Source: Cheilinus undulatus | Taxonomy: Eukaryota; Chordata; Actinopteri; Labriformes; Labridae | Reading direction: 5' to 3' | DNA: 64,000 bases | Assembly: GCF_018320785.1 (NCBI RefSeq) | Contig: NC_054882.1 | Coordinates: forward strand, 24,742,719 to 24,806,718 | Part shown: one piece after another, positions 25,080 through 45,420 of the stretch | Layout: the number at the start of each line of letters is the position of its first letter | Numbering within the stretch: the first letter of the stretch is position 1 | The notes under the pieces: generated by a model | Databases searched by the model: none | Told to the model about the DNA's origin: nothing | Seen by the model: the letters and a program-made list of their open reading frames with translations, nothing else | Translations under genes and position numbers: made by a program

Positions 25080-25553
25080 TAGTCCAGATTCAGGCTACTG
25101 AGAGGTAATGACTCAGGGAAAGCTACACACTCACAAGCAACTCTCCTCCCCTCTACAATCCTTCTCTTGGTGCCGGGCCACCACACAGTGTAATGATGAC
25201 AGATACATCAGTGCACTAGAATGCTGCAGGGACACGCAAAGATATCAACAAAGGAGTTTTAAGCACACAATTACATTTTTTCTGATGGATTTAATCTCCC
25301 AGAAAACCAGTCTAAATATAAATAAAAAATCCCTTCTAATTCACTGTTGAAAACAGACTTGTTTTGAGCAGTCTAGGCCTTTCAGGGCACAGGCAATCAC
25401 TGGAATATTAGAGTGCTGTTAACACAGTTTTAACAGGAATGTTAGAAGGGGGGCAAGCGTGCACAATATTCTCACAGTACTGGATTTGTGTCCCCTCTCA
25501 ACTGCAGCACAGCTGTCTTAACAGCACCCCCGCCCTCCCTCTGTTCCCCTGCA

Positions 25554-25573
25554 GGGAGGGGTGGGGGTGAGGG
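25554..25573 (+). other. G-quadruplex motif in the gene-poor interval
   Basis: G runs of 3, 4, 5 and 3 are separated by loops of 1, 1 and 3 bases. A C-rich stretch lies just upstream (25526-25548), so the two could also pair with each other. Confidence 0.65.
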
Positions 25574-26989
25574 TGAGAATGAGAGTGGGGTGCAGTCAGC
25601 ATTGTATTCTATAAGCTAGTTGGCTTTGCTCCGACAGTATGAGAGTTTTTGCTTTAGTTTGTGTTAAAATTGAGTTTTAGCAGTGCACAAAGTTCAGAAG
25701 CTGATTTTATCATACACTGGTGGTGGTGCTCTGTATAGGAATGGCATTCATGGTCCAGGATCAGAGAAGTCAGACATCCACGCAGACTTCTTCTTCTATT
25801 TTTAATCAGCCCAGTTTGATGTCTATTCTTGAGCCACTCCCTGATAGTGAGTGAGAAAATGAGTCTTCCTTTCTGGAACAGTGTCTCTTGGCTCCAGGCA
25901 GCGGGATGATGATGATGGTGATGGTGACACAAAGGAGCTTCTGTGTCACTTGGCCGTGATGCAGCAGAGTGGAGCGCACTACCACATGGGCTGCATGGAG
26001 TCGGACTCTCCTCCACCCATCTGGTTTTGGAGGAGGGTGTTGCTCCCTCATGTTTTCTTGTTTGGGAGACAAATAGGGAGAATGCATGTGGGTGACAAGT
26101 CTCTAATCAGGCATGAAAAACAATCATTATCATGCAACAATCAGTTGATGTTGATGCATCTTTTGCATAGTCAGCTATAAGAGCTGTTGAATTTCTAATG
26201 CAGGTTTTCAGCTATTTTGGCGAATAGCTCCATCTGTAGGCCGAAAATGCCCTCATTCTGTCTTGGTGCATGCAGCATGTGCGCCACATGTTCTTTAATG
26301 AATGTTTACAGTCACCAGAATCCACTGTAATGTATACATGATAACAGATTAGAGCCACCGCTGCTTCACTGTGGGCTGTCCTCATTTACTGTGAGCCTCC
26401 CTGTAGTGCTAGCCTAATTAGCCTACCACCAGAAGACTACAGCATTACATTCGTTATTTGGGGTTATCTCAGAAGAAGGAGCACTAGAGACTGTAAAATA
26501 GATTAGAAATGATTTGACTGAGAGACCTATGGGTGGGAAATAGTAAAAAAAGCCATCTTCTACCACTCTAATCCTCTTCTGGGTCCTGTCCTTGCTACAC
26601 TGCGGGGCATGGGTTCGATTCAAGCAGTCAGGCTAATTAATTAGCTGAACATATCCTGGTCACAGCCAAAGGGGACCTCAATAAGAGGATGACTCTGTTC
26701 GTGCAAGTCCAGCTGCCTCTAGGCTGAAGAGAGAAAGGTTGCAGGGAGGGATTGTCTTAAATGATCTTGAGTTTTGTGGATAAAATAAGGGAACTAATCT
26801 GACTTTATTCCTCTTGTGATTGGCCAGGCCTACAGGGAGGCCAAACGTGTATATTAAGATGGACAAGGTAGCAGCTGCCTAGGAGAGCAGCCAAAGATTA
26901 AGCACTCCCTCTGCTGGCTGGATGCAGTATAGGTCATGAACCCCATCTCCTTCATATTAACAGATGGGACAAGGGTTGGACTCTGGGGT

Positions 26990-27497
26990 TAAAATATATT
27001 CAAATAAAGTGGAAACAGAATTTTAGAAATTTTTGCAAATTGATTAAAATAAAAACTGAAATATGTCATTAACAAAAGTATTCAGACCATTTACAACAAC
27101 ACTTGAAATCAGTGGCCCTAGAGTGGCCCAGCCAGAGTCCTGGCTTGAACCCTATTTCTGGAGAGACCTGAAAATGGCTGTCCACCGATGTTCTACATCA
27201 AACCTGGTTGAGCTTGAGAGGATTTTCAAAGAATGGAAGAAAACACCCCAGCTGTGCAAAGCTTGTTGCATCATATCAAAAATACTCAAGGCTGTATTTG
27301 CTGCCAAAAGTGCCTCAACTACATTCTGAGTAAAGGGTCTAAATACTTATGTCAATGTAATATTTCAGTTTATTTTCAAATAAATCTGCAAAAAAGTGAG
27401 TGTAGATTAATGTGAAAAAAATGAATTGGAAGCATCCGGCTTCAACACAAAATCAAAAAAATGTGAACGGGATCTGATTACTTTCTGACTGTACTGT
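26990..27497 (+). mobile_element. internally deleted Tc1-like transposon, plus orientation
   Basis: The frame 27063-27329 carries the last part of a Tc1 transposase (WRDLKMAVH, VELERI, AAKSAST blocks), including the region after the third catalytic residue. The left part, with TATTCAGACCATTTACA, belongs to the 5' noncoding end, so the middle of the gene is gone. The right terminus TGATTACTTTCTGACTGTAC (near 27475-27495) is the inverted end of this family. Confidence 0.75.
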
Positions 27498-28746
27498 ATA
27501 TATTATATTTTCAGCTGAATATGATATAATCTTGATTATATGAGATTCTTTCTTCTGTTTAAACCCGAGCATTAAATTCAGGAATATTCATAGCAATGAG
27601 GCACGGTGCCAACACTGATCTTCCTGCTGCAAAGAATCAGCAGATTTCAGGGGGTGGGGGGCACGTTAGCATCTTGTTTGGGTTCACGAGGTGCATCTTA
27701 AAAATGCACAACTAAACTTGGTTTAGTGTAAGTGCTTTGATCGTTTGATTGTTTAATCAGAGATTTGGGTTTAACCTCCAACCTGTCGGGTTCAGCATTA
27801 ACATTTTTATTTGGTTTGATTGTATGAGGCCACCCTGCTCATTACACTACAGCTTCACTGTGTAAACAGAGTGCTGCATGAAAGGCGGCGAGGGGCCCTT
27901 GCATGCCTGTGGGAGCACGGGGCGTGCTTCATGGTTTATGCTCGAAAAAGAGACGTAATCTTTTAGCTAATCTGGGAGTTGGGGTGGAATTCCCCACACA
28001 CAGAGAGTGAACACTTGCAGGAGAGCTTGGATATGATGGATTCAGATTTAATAGTGGCTGAGCTTCATGAAAATAAACAGGGCCTTAGAATTTATGAATG
28101 ATTATTTCCCCAGTGCTCTACATGTGTGTACTGGGGCTGCAACATTGTCTTTTTTTTAACTCTGAGATAACAAACATGACCCTTAGATTAGTAATCCGAA
28201 GGTCAACACAAACATTTACTTGCAGGTCAGTGCTTTATATTTGGATTTCAGGCAGTTACTGCCACCTAGTGTTTAAAAAGGGCAATAACATAATTTACAA
28301 ACCTCATTCATAAATTTTAGGAAAGGTCACAAGAGATGAACCATTTCTGTTTACCACAGTATTGTGTATATTATACTTATCTAACTCTTTTGTTTCACCA
28401 TGTGGAGCAGTAAGGAAGTGAGCACTGACTTAGTATTCAAGTTAGTCCTCTTTTATTTTCTTAAGTTTACTCAGCTGTGCACTCTGGACTCTCACTGATT
28501 TGCATTGAAAGCAAAAGGTTTGCAAATACTTCACCCTTAGTTTTCAAATAAACAAAGACAGAAATATTCTTTCTCTTCGTTTGTGACCAACCAGCTAAAA
28601 AAATCAGATTTTATTAAAGATAAACACAACCTGTAATGCCTGCGCCTCCACTTCTTCCTTCTACTTTCCAAAAAACCCTTCTGGTAACAAAACTATTCTG
28701 TAGGGTATAAAATATATATCAAATGTTGAACCTTTAAAATACATTT

Positions 28747-28752
28747 TTTATT
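28747..28752 (-). terminator. vcpkmt: candidate polyadenylation signal of vcpkmt
   Basis: AATAAA on the minus strand lies about 170 bp after the vcpkmt stop codon. It is the first canonical signal downstream. Confidence 0.5.
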
Positions 28753-28919
28753 TAAAACATGCATCAGGGCAGTTTTTAAATATATATCAGAAAATATATA
28801 ATTTCTTTAAAAAGTTAAGCTGCAGGAAAAAGAAACATGTACTCAATACTCATTGGTACAATTTTTAAATGCCTGCATTTTATGTAAGGAGAACAACACT
28901 AACACATTTTACAACAGAG

Positions 28920-36637
<7,718 letters not shown>

Positions 36638-39600
36638 ATGTTTCACAGCAGCACAGATGAAGTGACACCCGGCGGTGACACACAAGACTGTGGACGACCT
36701 CTCGGGGTGTCCTCGACTGACAAAAGCGGGTTGAACGAAACTACCTCGTGTGAATCTGCTTCCTCTAGTTCATCCCACCAATGTTTAGATGAAAACAGTT
36801 CGAGCTTCAGCCGTGGTCCATTACTCCCCCGGATACCCTCAGGTGATCTGATGGATAGCTTGGGTAGTTTTAGCTAACACTGGAGTCTTCACTTAATCAG
36901 GAGAGGTGGAGGGGAGTCACAATATGATTTACTGTATAGCAACTGAATTGGTACGTGTAAACGGATATTTGATAAGAGTGACATTGTAGTAACACCTGAT
37001 TTTTCATAGTCAGAGGTCAGCCCCCTCACAGCTTCACGTCAGGCTGGGCAAACTCATCCATCATTGCATCCATCTCTGTCAGCACACCACTCTGCAGCCA
37101 TAGAGGAACACCAAGACTCAGGAATACCCTGGGGTCACACTCTGCACGGACACCGCTGACAGATCATACTGGTACTGAAGTGTTAAAGAGTATTTAAAGT
37201 GAGAGTCAGCTTGAGTCTAATTCTGATTTCTCTGTTTTAACAGCAACAACCTCCTCCTCCGCGACCATAACCTCTGGCGCTTCTGTGATAGTGGCTGTGG
37301 TTGAAGGGCGTGGTTTGGCCCGGGGAGAGATTGGCATGGCCAGCCTCAACTTGAAATGTCCAGAACTTGTACTATCACAGTTTGCAGACACTGGAACATA
37401 TGCTAAGGTAACTAGTGTATTGACTAAAGGTGAAAAACTTTTGCTTGTTAAGGTCTTTGCACACTTAGCCGATGTTTTTTCTGAGCTGATGTTTTTATAT
37501 TTTCTATATATCTCATGACGAGAAGGTTAAGGTGACATGATCATGCATGCGCCATGGTGCTTTGTCATGTACTTAAAGGGGTTTTAGTGAGAAGAGCACA
37601 TCTTTTCAGTTCTGTTTGTCTTGTTTAACATGGCTTTAAGCCACAATTTGGCCTTAGTCCATTATGTTCCATGGTTGAAAACCACAGAATGCAAGGATAC
37701 AACATGTGTATAAAATGAAGATACAGATATCATATATTATATTGCAGATATTAGCTTTAAAGATTAAATCACCTGAAACCACACAAAGCCAATATTGTGC
37801 ATTCCCAGTCTTTAATTTTTTTATTTTTTTAATCAATTAATTAATTTATTGACAGTTTTGGAAGAAAAAACTAACTCACTGTGCAAAGGCCTTTAGTTGA
37901 AGCTGCCCACTCCAAAACAAAGAATCCTCCTGTTTTATGCACATTTTCCTCCTTGAAGGTTATAACTAGGATTCATATCTCAGTGCCAATGGAAATACTG
38001 ATGTCAGACACGGCCAGTGAGAAAGGAAAAGGGACAAAACTCTTCAACCTCATCACAGAAAACTTCCCGGTAACAATGTATAGACTGGAAAGAAGAAATC
38101 ACAAACATGTGGTAAACTGTGAATGGACTTTTTAAATTTTTGTTATTTTAAGGTTGTATGAGAGTGTTTTACCTTTTCTTGTCAGGGAGTAGCTTTCACA
38201 GCCATCCAAAGGAAGTATTTTAATGAAAGTAAAGGACTGGAGTACATTCAGCAGCTGTGTGCTCCAGAATTTGGCACAGTCCTCATGGAAGTGCAAGCTA
38301 AGTACGTTACTGGGCATGATAACATATACACTTACCAGCCACTTTATTAGGTACACCTTGCTAGTTCTGGGTTGAACCCCCTTTTGCTTTAAGAACTGTC
38401 TTAATTCTTTGTGGCATTGTTTCAACAAGGTGTAGGAGACATTCCTCAGAGATTTTGGTCGATATTGACATGATAGTATCACACAGCTGCTGCACATTTG
38501 TCAGCTGCACACCTATAATATTAATCTCCCGTTCCACCACATCCCAAAGGTGCTCTATTGGATTGAGATCTGGTGACTGTGGAAGCCACTGGAGTACAGT
38601 GAACTCATTGTCATGTTCAAGAAACCAGCTGGAGATGATATGAGCTTTGTGACATTATCCTGCTGGAAGTAGCCATCAGAAGATGGGTACACTGTAGTCA
38701 TAGTCAGCAACAATACTCAGGTAGGCTGTGGCGTTTAAACGATGTTCAGTTGGTACTAAGGGGCCCAAAGTGTGCCCAGAAAATATCCCCCATAGCTTTA
38801 CACCACCAGCAGTAGCCTTAACCGTTGATACAAGGCAGGATGGATCCATGCTTTCATGTTGTTTATGCCAAATTCTGGCCCTTCCATGTGAATGTTGTAG
38901 CTTATATTGAGGCTAATCAGACCGGGCAATGGTTTTACAGTCTTTTATTGTCTGATTTTGGTGAGCCCATGCAAATTGTCACCTCAGTTTCCTGTCTTAG
39001 GTGACAGGAGTGAAACCTGGAGTATCCACAGGAGGGATCTTCTGCTGCTGTTGAGATTCAGAGTGGTTATTTGAATTACTGTTGCCAGCCTGTCCGGCAC
39101 CAACAACCATGCCACATTCAGAGTCATTTAAATCCCCTTTCTTCCACGTTCTGACGCTCGGTTGGAACTTCAGCAAGTCATCTTGACCACTGCTATTTGC
39201 CTAAATGCATTGAGTTGCTGCCATGTGATTGGCTGATAAGCCATTTGTGTTAAAAAAAAAAAAAACAAGAGAACAGGTGTACCTAATAAAGTGGCCAATG
39301 ATTTTAGATACATATATACTATAATGCTTTATATTTTATATGACCAAATGTCCTGATTTGTTCAGGTATTATTGTTTAGCAGCTGCTGCTGCTTTGCTGA
39401 AATATTTAGAGTTCATTCAGAACTCTGTGTATGCATCCAAATCCCTCAAAGTGAGCTTTACAGGGAGTGAACAGACAGCAATGATAGACTCAGCTTCTGC
39501 CTCTAACTTAGAGTTGGTGGTCAACAATCGAGATCGAAGGTAAACAGTAGTGGTATTGTTACATTATGCACTGTGCTTGTTTAGTAAAATTGGTGTTGAG

Positions 39601-42600
39601 TATGTTGTTTATCTATGTATAGGAGTGAACATAGCCTTTTAGGGGTACTTAATCACACAAAAACACCGGGTGGTGCCAGAAGGTTGCGCTCAAATATCCT
39701 AGAACCTCTAGTTGATGTGGACACCATAAACATCCGCTTGGACTCCATACAGGAGCTGCTGCAGGATGAGGAGCTCTTCTATGGCCTCAAGAATGGTAAG
39801 AATTAAGCTTAAAACTACACATCAAGTATAAAGATAGGTGCATGAAGCAGTATTTTAACATTTGTCCTCCTTCATTCCTTAGCTATTGGTCATTTCCTTG
39901 ACATCGACCAGCTGCTCTCTGTTCTCATCCAAATCCCGAAGCAGGAAACAGTATGTACAGTATTTACATTGTATAACAATCCCATCACAAAGGAATGTGT
40001 AATGTTAAAATGCTCAACTTAACAAAAATTCTTCATGGGATTTTCTGCACCTTTCAGTGACACTGCTGTGCTTTTACAGGTGCAGGTTGCTGAGGCCAAA
40101 ATTACACACGTTATTCAGTTAAAGCACACGTTGGATCTGGTGCCAGGGTTAAGGGTCTGTGTCATTTTGAATGCATGAAATTTAAAAAGATCCATCCCAA
40201 AGTCATAGGTAGAATAAGAAAAAATATGCATCTTGTATGGACTTACCTTTAAAAATATAACACTCTATGAACAGATGGTGTTGAAGAATTGCAACACAGC
40301 TCTGCTTAAAGCATACAGCTCCTCTCTGGAAGACAACAGGTACTGAACCCATGTCTGACGTCAGTGTACTATTATCCAATGTCTAAAGACTTACCCTGCG
40401 GTGTAAATTTGTGTCCGCTTTAGGTTTGACATGATCCTGGAGCAGATCAAGACAGTAGTAAATGATGACACTGCCTATCTGAAGGGGAGCCTGAACATGC
40501 GCACCCAGAAATGTTATGCTGTCCGCCCCAACATTAATGAGTTCCTTGACATTGCCCGCAGAGCTTACACTGAGATTGTGGATGACATTGCAGGTGTTTA
40601 TTCTAGCTGCTTTACTGTATTACACTGTTCCTTTCTTTAGCTTGTCTTCCATTAAAAATGAATAGTACCATGTTGCACAGGGATAGTGAGCCAGATGGGT
40701 GAGAAATATGGATGGCCGATGCGTACCAGCTTCAGCACAACTCGAGGTTTCTACATCCAGATGAAGCTTGAAGGAGTGATGTTGCCAGAAGGGAAACTCC
40801 CTGCAGAGTTTATCAAGGTAGAGTCCACTCAAGAGGCTGCTAACAGCCTATGTAATAACAGTCAAAGGAAAACTCACCATCAGTCATAAATAAGACAGCT
40901 CACCTGTGGACTATAACAATTGAATCATTTAATGAACATAAAGAGTAGGCTTGTTTATCCACCATTTCAGGTCACCAAGCACAAGAACAACTATGGCTTC
41001 ACCACTGCAGACCTGATGAAAATGAATGACCGCTGTGATGAGGCCCTGAGGGAGATCTTTCACATGTCATATGTGTGAGGAGATCATCATCTTTTACTCG
41101 CAAACATGCAGAGCAATCAGTTATAGGCACTCATTTAAACTGTTCGAGGTACTGATGTTTTTTTTTTTTGGGGGGGGGGGGTATTCTGTAAGTGAAACTT
41201 CCACAACTATTCTAGATTTATCGCACATTAAATATTTCTTTTTATTGTCTTAATCTTGATGGTTATGGCCTACTCCCCAAGAAAATCAGTAATCCTCAAT
41301 CTTGAATTATTAAAAACAAAACACCGACCTAAAAAGGATTTATTATACAGAAATGTTGACCTGGATAATTGTGCTCATTTATGCACACAGTACTTGGTTT
41401 GAGCTCCTTTTGCAAAAATTACTGCATCAGTGCTACATGGCACTGATGCAGTTCCATGTAGCACTGATGCAGTAATTTGTGCTACATCAGTGCTACATGG
41501 CATTGAGCCAGTCAAGCTGCTGGGGTGTTATGAAGCCCAGGTTGCTCTGAGCCTTCAGCTCGTCTATATTGTGGAATCTGATGTCTCATCTTATCTTGAT
41601 ATTTCCCCAGAGATCATCTTTGGGGTTCAGGTCAGACCAGCTGGCAGACCAATCAAGCACAGTAACACCATGGTCAGCAAACCAGTTTCTGGTAGTTTTG
41701 GCTTCACTGTGGGCTGTGCTAAGTCCTGATGGAAAAAAAAGAAATCAGTGTCTCAAGAAGCTTCTCAGTAGATTGAAACATGAATTACTCTAAAATCTCT
41801 TTATAGCAGCTGACAGTGTTGACTCTGGACTTGCTAAATCACAGTGGACCAACAGCAGCAGATGACATGCGCACCTCAAACCACTTCTGACTGTGGAAAC
41901 TGAAAACACTGGACTTCAAGCACCTTGATTCTGTGCCTCCCTGATCTCCCAGAATTTGGGACCTTGATTTCCAAGTGAAATGCAAGATTGACTTTCATCT
42001 GAAAACAGATGAGCGAAGGCCCAGTTATTTTTTCTACTCAGCCCAAGTGTGACGCTGATGACGGTGTCTGTGGTGCAGGAGTGGCTCGATGCAGGGACTA
42101 GGACATTTGTAGTCCATTTCCTGGACACACTTCTATGTGTGGTTGCTCTTAATCCCCTGTCTCCAGCCTCAGTTTACTCCTTCTGAAGCTCCTCTAAGTT
42201 CTTGAAACTGCTTTGCTTGACAATCCTCTAAAGGCTGAGCTCATCCCTGTTGCTTGTGCACATATATAATACTTTTAAATACTGTTTTTTTCATGTGCTG
42301 TTAGTATAAATCATCAAGATTAAAACAAAAAAAGCCAAAATGTTATACACTTTGTGTCTGGTAAAGCTATGTTGACTTTTTTATGATATTTGATTTTTTT
42401 TAGATGCTCTTGTGTGATGTATTAACTGTCTTATCTGTCAGATTATCCCTTGAGTTGGCTTTTGGTTCTCTTTTTATCCACTAGAGAGTGCTATTTGCTT
42501 TATTTTACATTCTTCCAGTGTTTTGCTCCTGCATCATCTAATTTGTCTCCACACAGGGTGATATGTCAGCTGCTGAGCACCATTCACCAACACATCCACT

Positions 42601-44791
42601 GTCTGTACAAGCTCTCTGATGCTGTATCCATGCTGGACATGCTGCTGTCACTGGCCAATTCATGCACCATCTCAGACTACGGTAACCATGACCCACTGTT
42701 CCAGCCCAGACTCGGTCACATTAATCTTCAGATATACTGATATTGTCTGAATGGGTGTTGTAAGCACACGAGGAAGCACCCAGTCATCATCACACATGGT
42801 GACAGCGAGGAAGTGCTCCTCTGATCTGACCGCGGTTGTTTTTTTGTGGGTCGCTGGCAGCACCATCCACAACCACGTGGGCTATGAGCGCTGCCCCTCA
42901 GCTGTCTGAATGTGTAGCTCCATATACATGTGCTGAGTGCCTGCCCCGTTCCATCCCCGCCAGCATGTACTCAGATTACCCTTGTTACATAAGCGTGCAC
43001 TGGTGCGCTGTATTTACAGAGACAAGTCTCCCCAGCAGAGGAGCTAACTGGCTGTAACCACGGCTGCACACACCTCTCTCATAAATCCATTTTATCATTT
43101 TGCGACACACCTTTCCATTTACCGATAGCTCATGATTACTTAAGAAATTACAAGGAAGGATATTATATAGATCAGAGTTTTAGTTTTTAATGAATGTAAA
43201 CAAAAAAGAAAAAAAATACCAACAAACATGCATTTCTTTTGAGATTTTCTTTTTCATCCTATGTCCACTAGTACGTCCAGAGTTCACAGACACTCTCGCC
43301 ATCAAGCAGGGACGTCACCCTATACTGGAGCGAATAGTGGGACAGCAGCCCGTGGCAAACAATAGCTACATTTCCGAGGGCAGCAACTTTGTCATCATCA
43401 CTGGGCCCAACATGAGCGGCAAATCCACCTACCTCAAACAGGTGGCACTGTGTCAGATCATGGCTCAGATAGGTTAGCAGTAAAACTTTCAGCCTCACAC
43501 ATTGCTGTGCTTTGATTTGCTTTCATTTTTGATTTTTTGATTCTGATTCCAGGCTCTTTTGTCCCTGCTGAGTATGCTTCTTTCCGAGTTGCTGATCAGA
43601 TTTTCACCAGGATTGGTGTTGATGATGATTTTGAAACTAATTGTTCCACCTTCATGTTGGAGATGAAGGAGGTTTGTTTTATTTTTACAGTTTGATTACA
43701 ATTTGAAGACAATTAAACAATAATTGACTGCATGTGTCCTCCCTAAAGATCTCCTACATAATTCACAATGCAAGTGACCAGTCCCTGATCATCATAGATG
43801 AGTTGGGGAGAGGCACCAGTGCTGAGGAGGGCATTGGAATCTGTCACTCAGTCTGCGAGTTCCTCCTTAGCCTCAAGGTAGAATGTGCACGTTTACCGTT
43901 CCACACTGCCGCCAGAACCAGACTGATCAGATTCTTTCCCTAATTTTCTGCATTAACTTTCTATTGTCTGCCTTGGTGCACCTGTTAATGACAAACACAA
44001 GTGATAACCATTGCCTTTGTCTTTAAGGTGTATTGTTTCCCTACCGTTTGCAGGCGTTCACCCTCTTTGCCACCCATTTTCTTGAGCTGTGCCAACTAGA
44101 GTCTCTATATCCCAATGTTGAGAACCAGCACATGGAGGTTCAGCACATGCGCAGTGTTGACACAGACACGGAGCGTGTGGTTTATACGTATATGCTGAAT
44201 CGAGGATGCTCTGATGAAAGACACTATGGTAGAGCCAGTGAAATCTAAGTGTGATGCTGTGGAGATTTGGCAGGGACATGATTACAAAAGTTTTTTCATT
44301 CTTTAGGTCTAAGAGCTGCAGAAATGACTGCGCTTCCTTCAGACATAATCCAGAAGGCCATGACAATTGCCTCCAAAGTCAGCCAGCAGCTTTTGGTATG
44401 ACTGAACGAGATCAAATTTACTTTTACCACCTGTATTTGTAGGCTCTTTCATTCATATGTACAGGGGAGTTTTGCTGCTATTTTTGCATTTATGTAACAA
44501 TTGAACAAGAGTTCTTCAGTCATGACAGATTATTAATCCTAGCACATATCAGACAACATCCAGATAAAGAGAAAAGACCCATGGTGTTATGTTTTATCGC
44601 TCTAGGCCAAACATCAGAATGATCCAGAAACACAGAGGCAGAGAGCTGTGTACCACCTGGCAACCCGCCTCCTGCAGACTGCCAGAAACTCCAGACTGGA
44701 CCCAGACAGCTTGCGTATGTATCTGAAGGGCCTGAAGAAGCAGTTTGAGGCAGAGCTGCAGGCAGCGTCTACTGACATAGAGGAGGAATGA
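36638..44791 (+). CDS. msh4: MutS homologue 4, complete, 20 exons
   Basis: Meiosis-specific MutS protein; with MSH5 it forms a clamp that stabilises recombination intermediates for crossovers, without mismatch repair. Exons: 36638-36842, 37010-37171, 37244-37407, 37959-38069, 38186-38301, 39366-39539, 39623-39795, 39883-39950, 40080-40154, 40275-40339, 40424-40593, 40681-40817, 40971-41074, 42557-42681, 43272-43472, 43553-43671, 43749-43877, 44054-44228, 44307-44395, 44606-44791. They join in phase into 915 residues (human about 936). Walker [10 protein letters not shown] is at 661-669; Walker B LIIIDE at 736-741, followed by [10 protein letters not shown]; the ATHFLEL switch is in exon 18. 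The Ser-rich N-terminus (exons 1-2) is poorly conserved and less sure than the rest. [20 protein letters not shown] in exon 3 is a family hallmark. Introns 5 and 13 hold transposons. Confidence 0.95.
38329..39306 (-). mobile_element. mariner/Tc1-type transposon filling msh4 intron 5
   Basis: The terminal inverted repeats share GCCACTTTATTAGGTACACC (38339-38358) and its reverse complement near 39277-39296. The termini lie close to TA dinucleotides. The interior resembles the reverse strand of a transposase gene (for example the CCACCAGCAGTAGCC region, like the usual small-residue block), but stops break it. It takes up about 92% of the intron 38302-39365. Confidence 0.75.
41158..41181. repeat. 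T12-G12 homopolymer junction
   Basis: Twelve T are followed directly by twelve G, about 85 bp after msh4 exon 13. It is probably unstable. Confidence 0.9.
41325..41800 (-). mobile_element. Tc1-like fragment with local inverted duplication
   Basis: It aligns with the element at 57829-58512 (shared AGGATTTAT, ACAGAAATGTT, GGTGTTATGAAGCCCAGG, AACACCATGGTCAGCAAACC). The minus strand would read the end of a transposase. Both termini are lost. A 25-bp hairpin (41416-41478) is inserted relative to the other copy. It lies in msh4 intron 13. Confidence 0.75.
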
Positions 44792-44898
44792 CTGACTCAG
44801 CTTTAAAGAAGGGAGGGGCAGTGGTACACTGAGAAGATGAGGAGATCAGAGCCTGATGGTCATTGATAGTTTTACCATTGCACTATTGTTATTTATTA

Positions 44899-44952
44899 AT
44901 TAAAATATATATAAAAAGTGAACTGATGCGATAGAGAAGTGAAAAAATTAAA
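44899..44952 (+). terminator. msh4: candidate poly(A) signals of msh4
   Basis: Two ATTAAA hexamers lie 110 to 160 bp after the msh4 stop codon, in AT-rich sequence. Confidence 0.45.
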
Positions 44953-45182
44953 GTATACATTATTTAGTCTTACTTAAATTCCTGTTTCATGGGTGTGTTA
45001 TACATAGAAAGTATATGTGTTAATTTTGGAAGTACATACCTGCCAGCACTCCCGTTTTACCTGGGTTTCTGCCGTGTTTTTGGGCTATCTGTTGCCCACC
45101 CCGTGACCTGGCAACACGCAACCTGATTCAAGGGGTGAGACAGACGAAATAAGAGCTGCATGAAGGGCCGAGGTAGCAGAAA

Positions 45183-45420
45183 ATATGAGGAGAGGTTTTT
45201 TACCACAGAGAGCCCTCCTACAGTATTTAAATTACAGTGACTCGATTTATTACTTAGAGCATTTGAGTACAGTAAATAGATTTAGAATTAGTATGGTAAG
45301 TAGATTAATTAGTGCAAATATGCATATGAGGCGAGGCTTTTTACCACAGTGATTTAAGTTACAGTTGATATATTAATAAGTACAACTGTGTATGTAAGGT
45401 GAGGCTTTTACCACAGTGAA
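45183..45420 (+). repeat. diverged tandem repeat, three units
   Basis: The motif TATGAGG-GAGG-TTTTTACCACAG occurs at about 45184, 45324 and 45391, each followed by an AGTTACAG- or GTATTTGAGA-like stretch. The spacing is about 139 and 67 bp, so the middle unit is roughly half length. Confidence 0.6.

Larger units (their letters stand above)
13431..28919. other. gene-poor interval between arf6 and vcpkmt
   Basis: No gene with recognisable homology is seen in this 15.5 kb on either strand. It holds a family A repeat (14240-14422), two copies of a dispersed repeat with CCTCC...GGAGG ends (16362-17100, 22127-22389), three decayed Tc1 elements, a helicase-derived fragment and microsatellites. The open frames at 14536-14895, 15846-16181 and 25654-26016 match nothing I know. 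Confidence 0.5.

Noticed and set aside
25654-26016. 120-residue minus-strand frame with a His run
   Set aside because: The His run comes from a GAT/GTG simple repeat; there is no family resemblance and no splice context.
36843-36877. Continuation of msh4 exon 1 to the stop at 36877
   Set aside because: The GTGATC donor at 36843 joins in phase to exon 2 and then to the conserved exon 3; reading on would end the protein.
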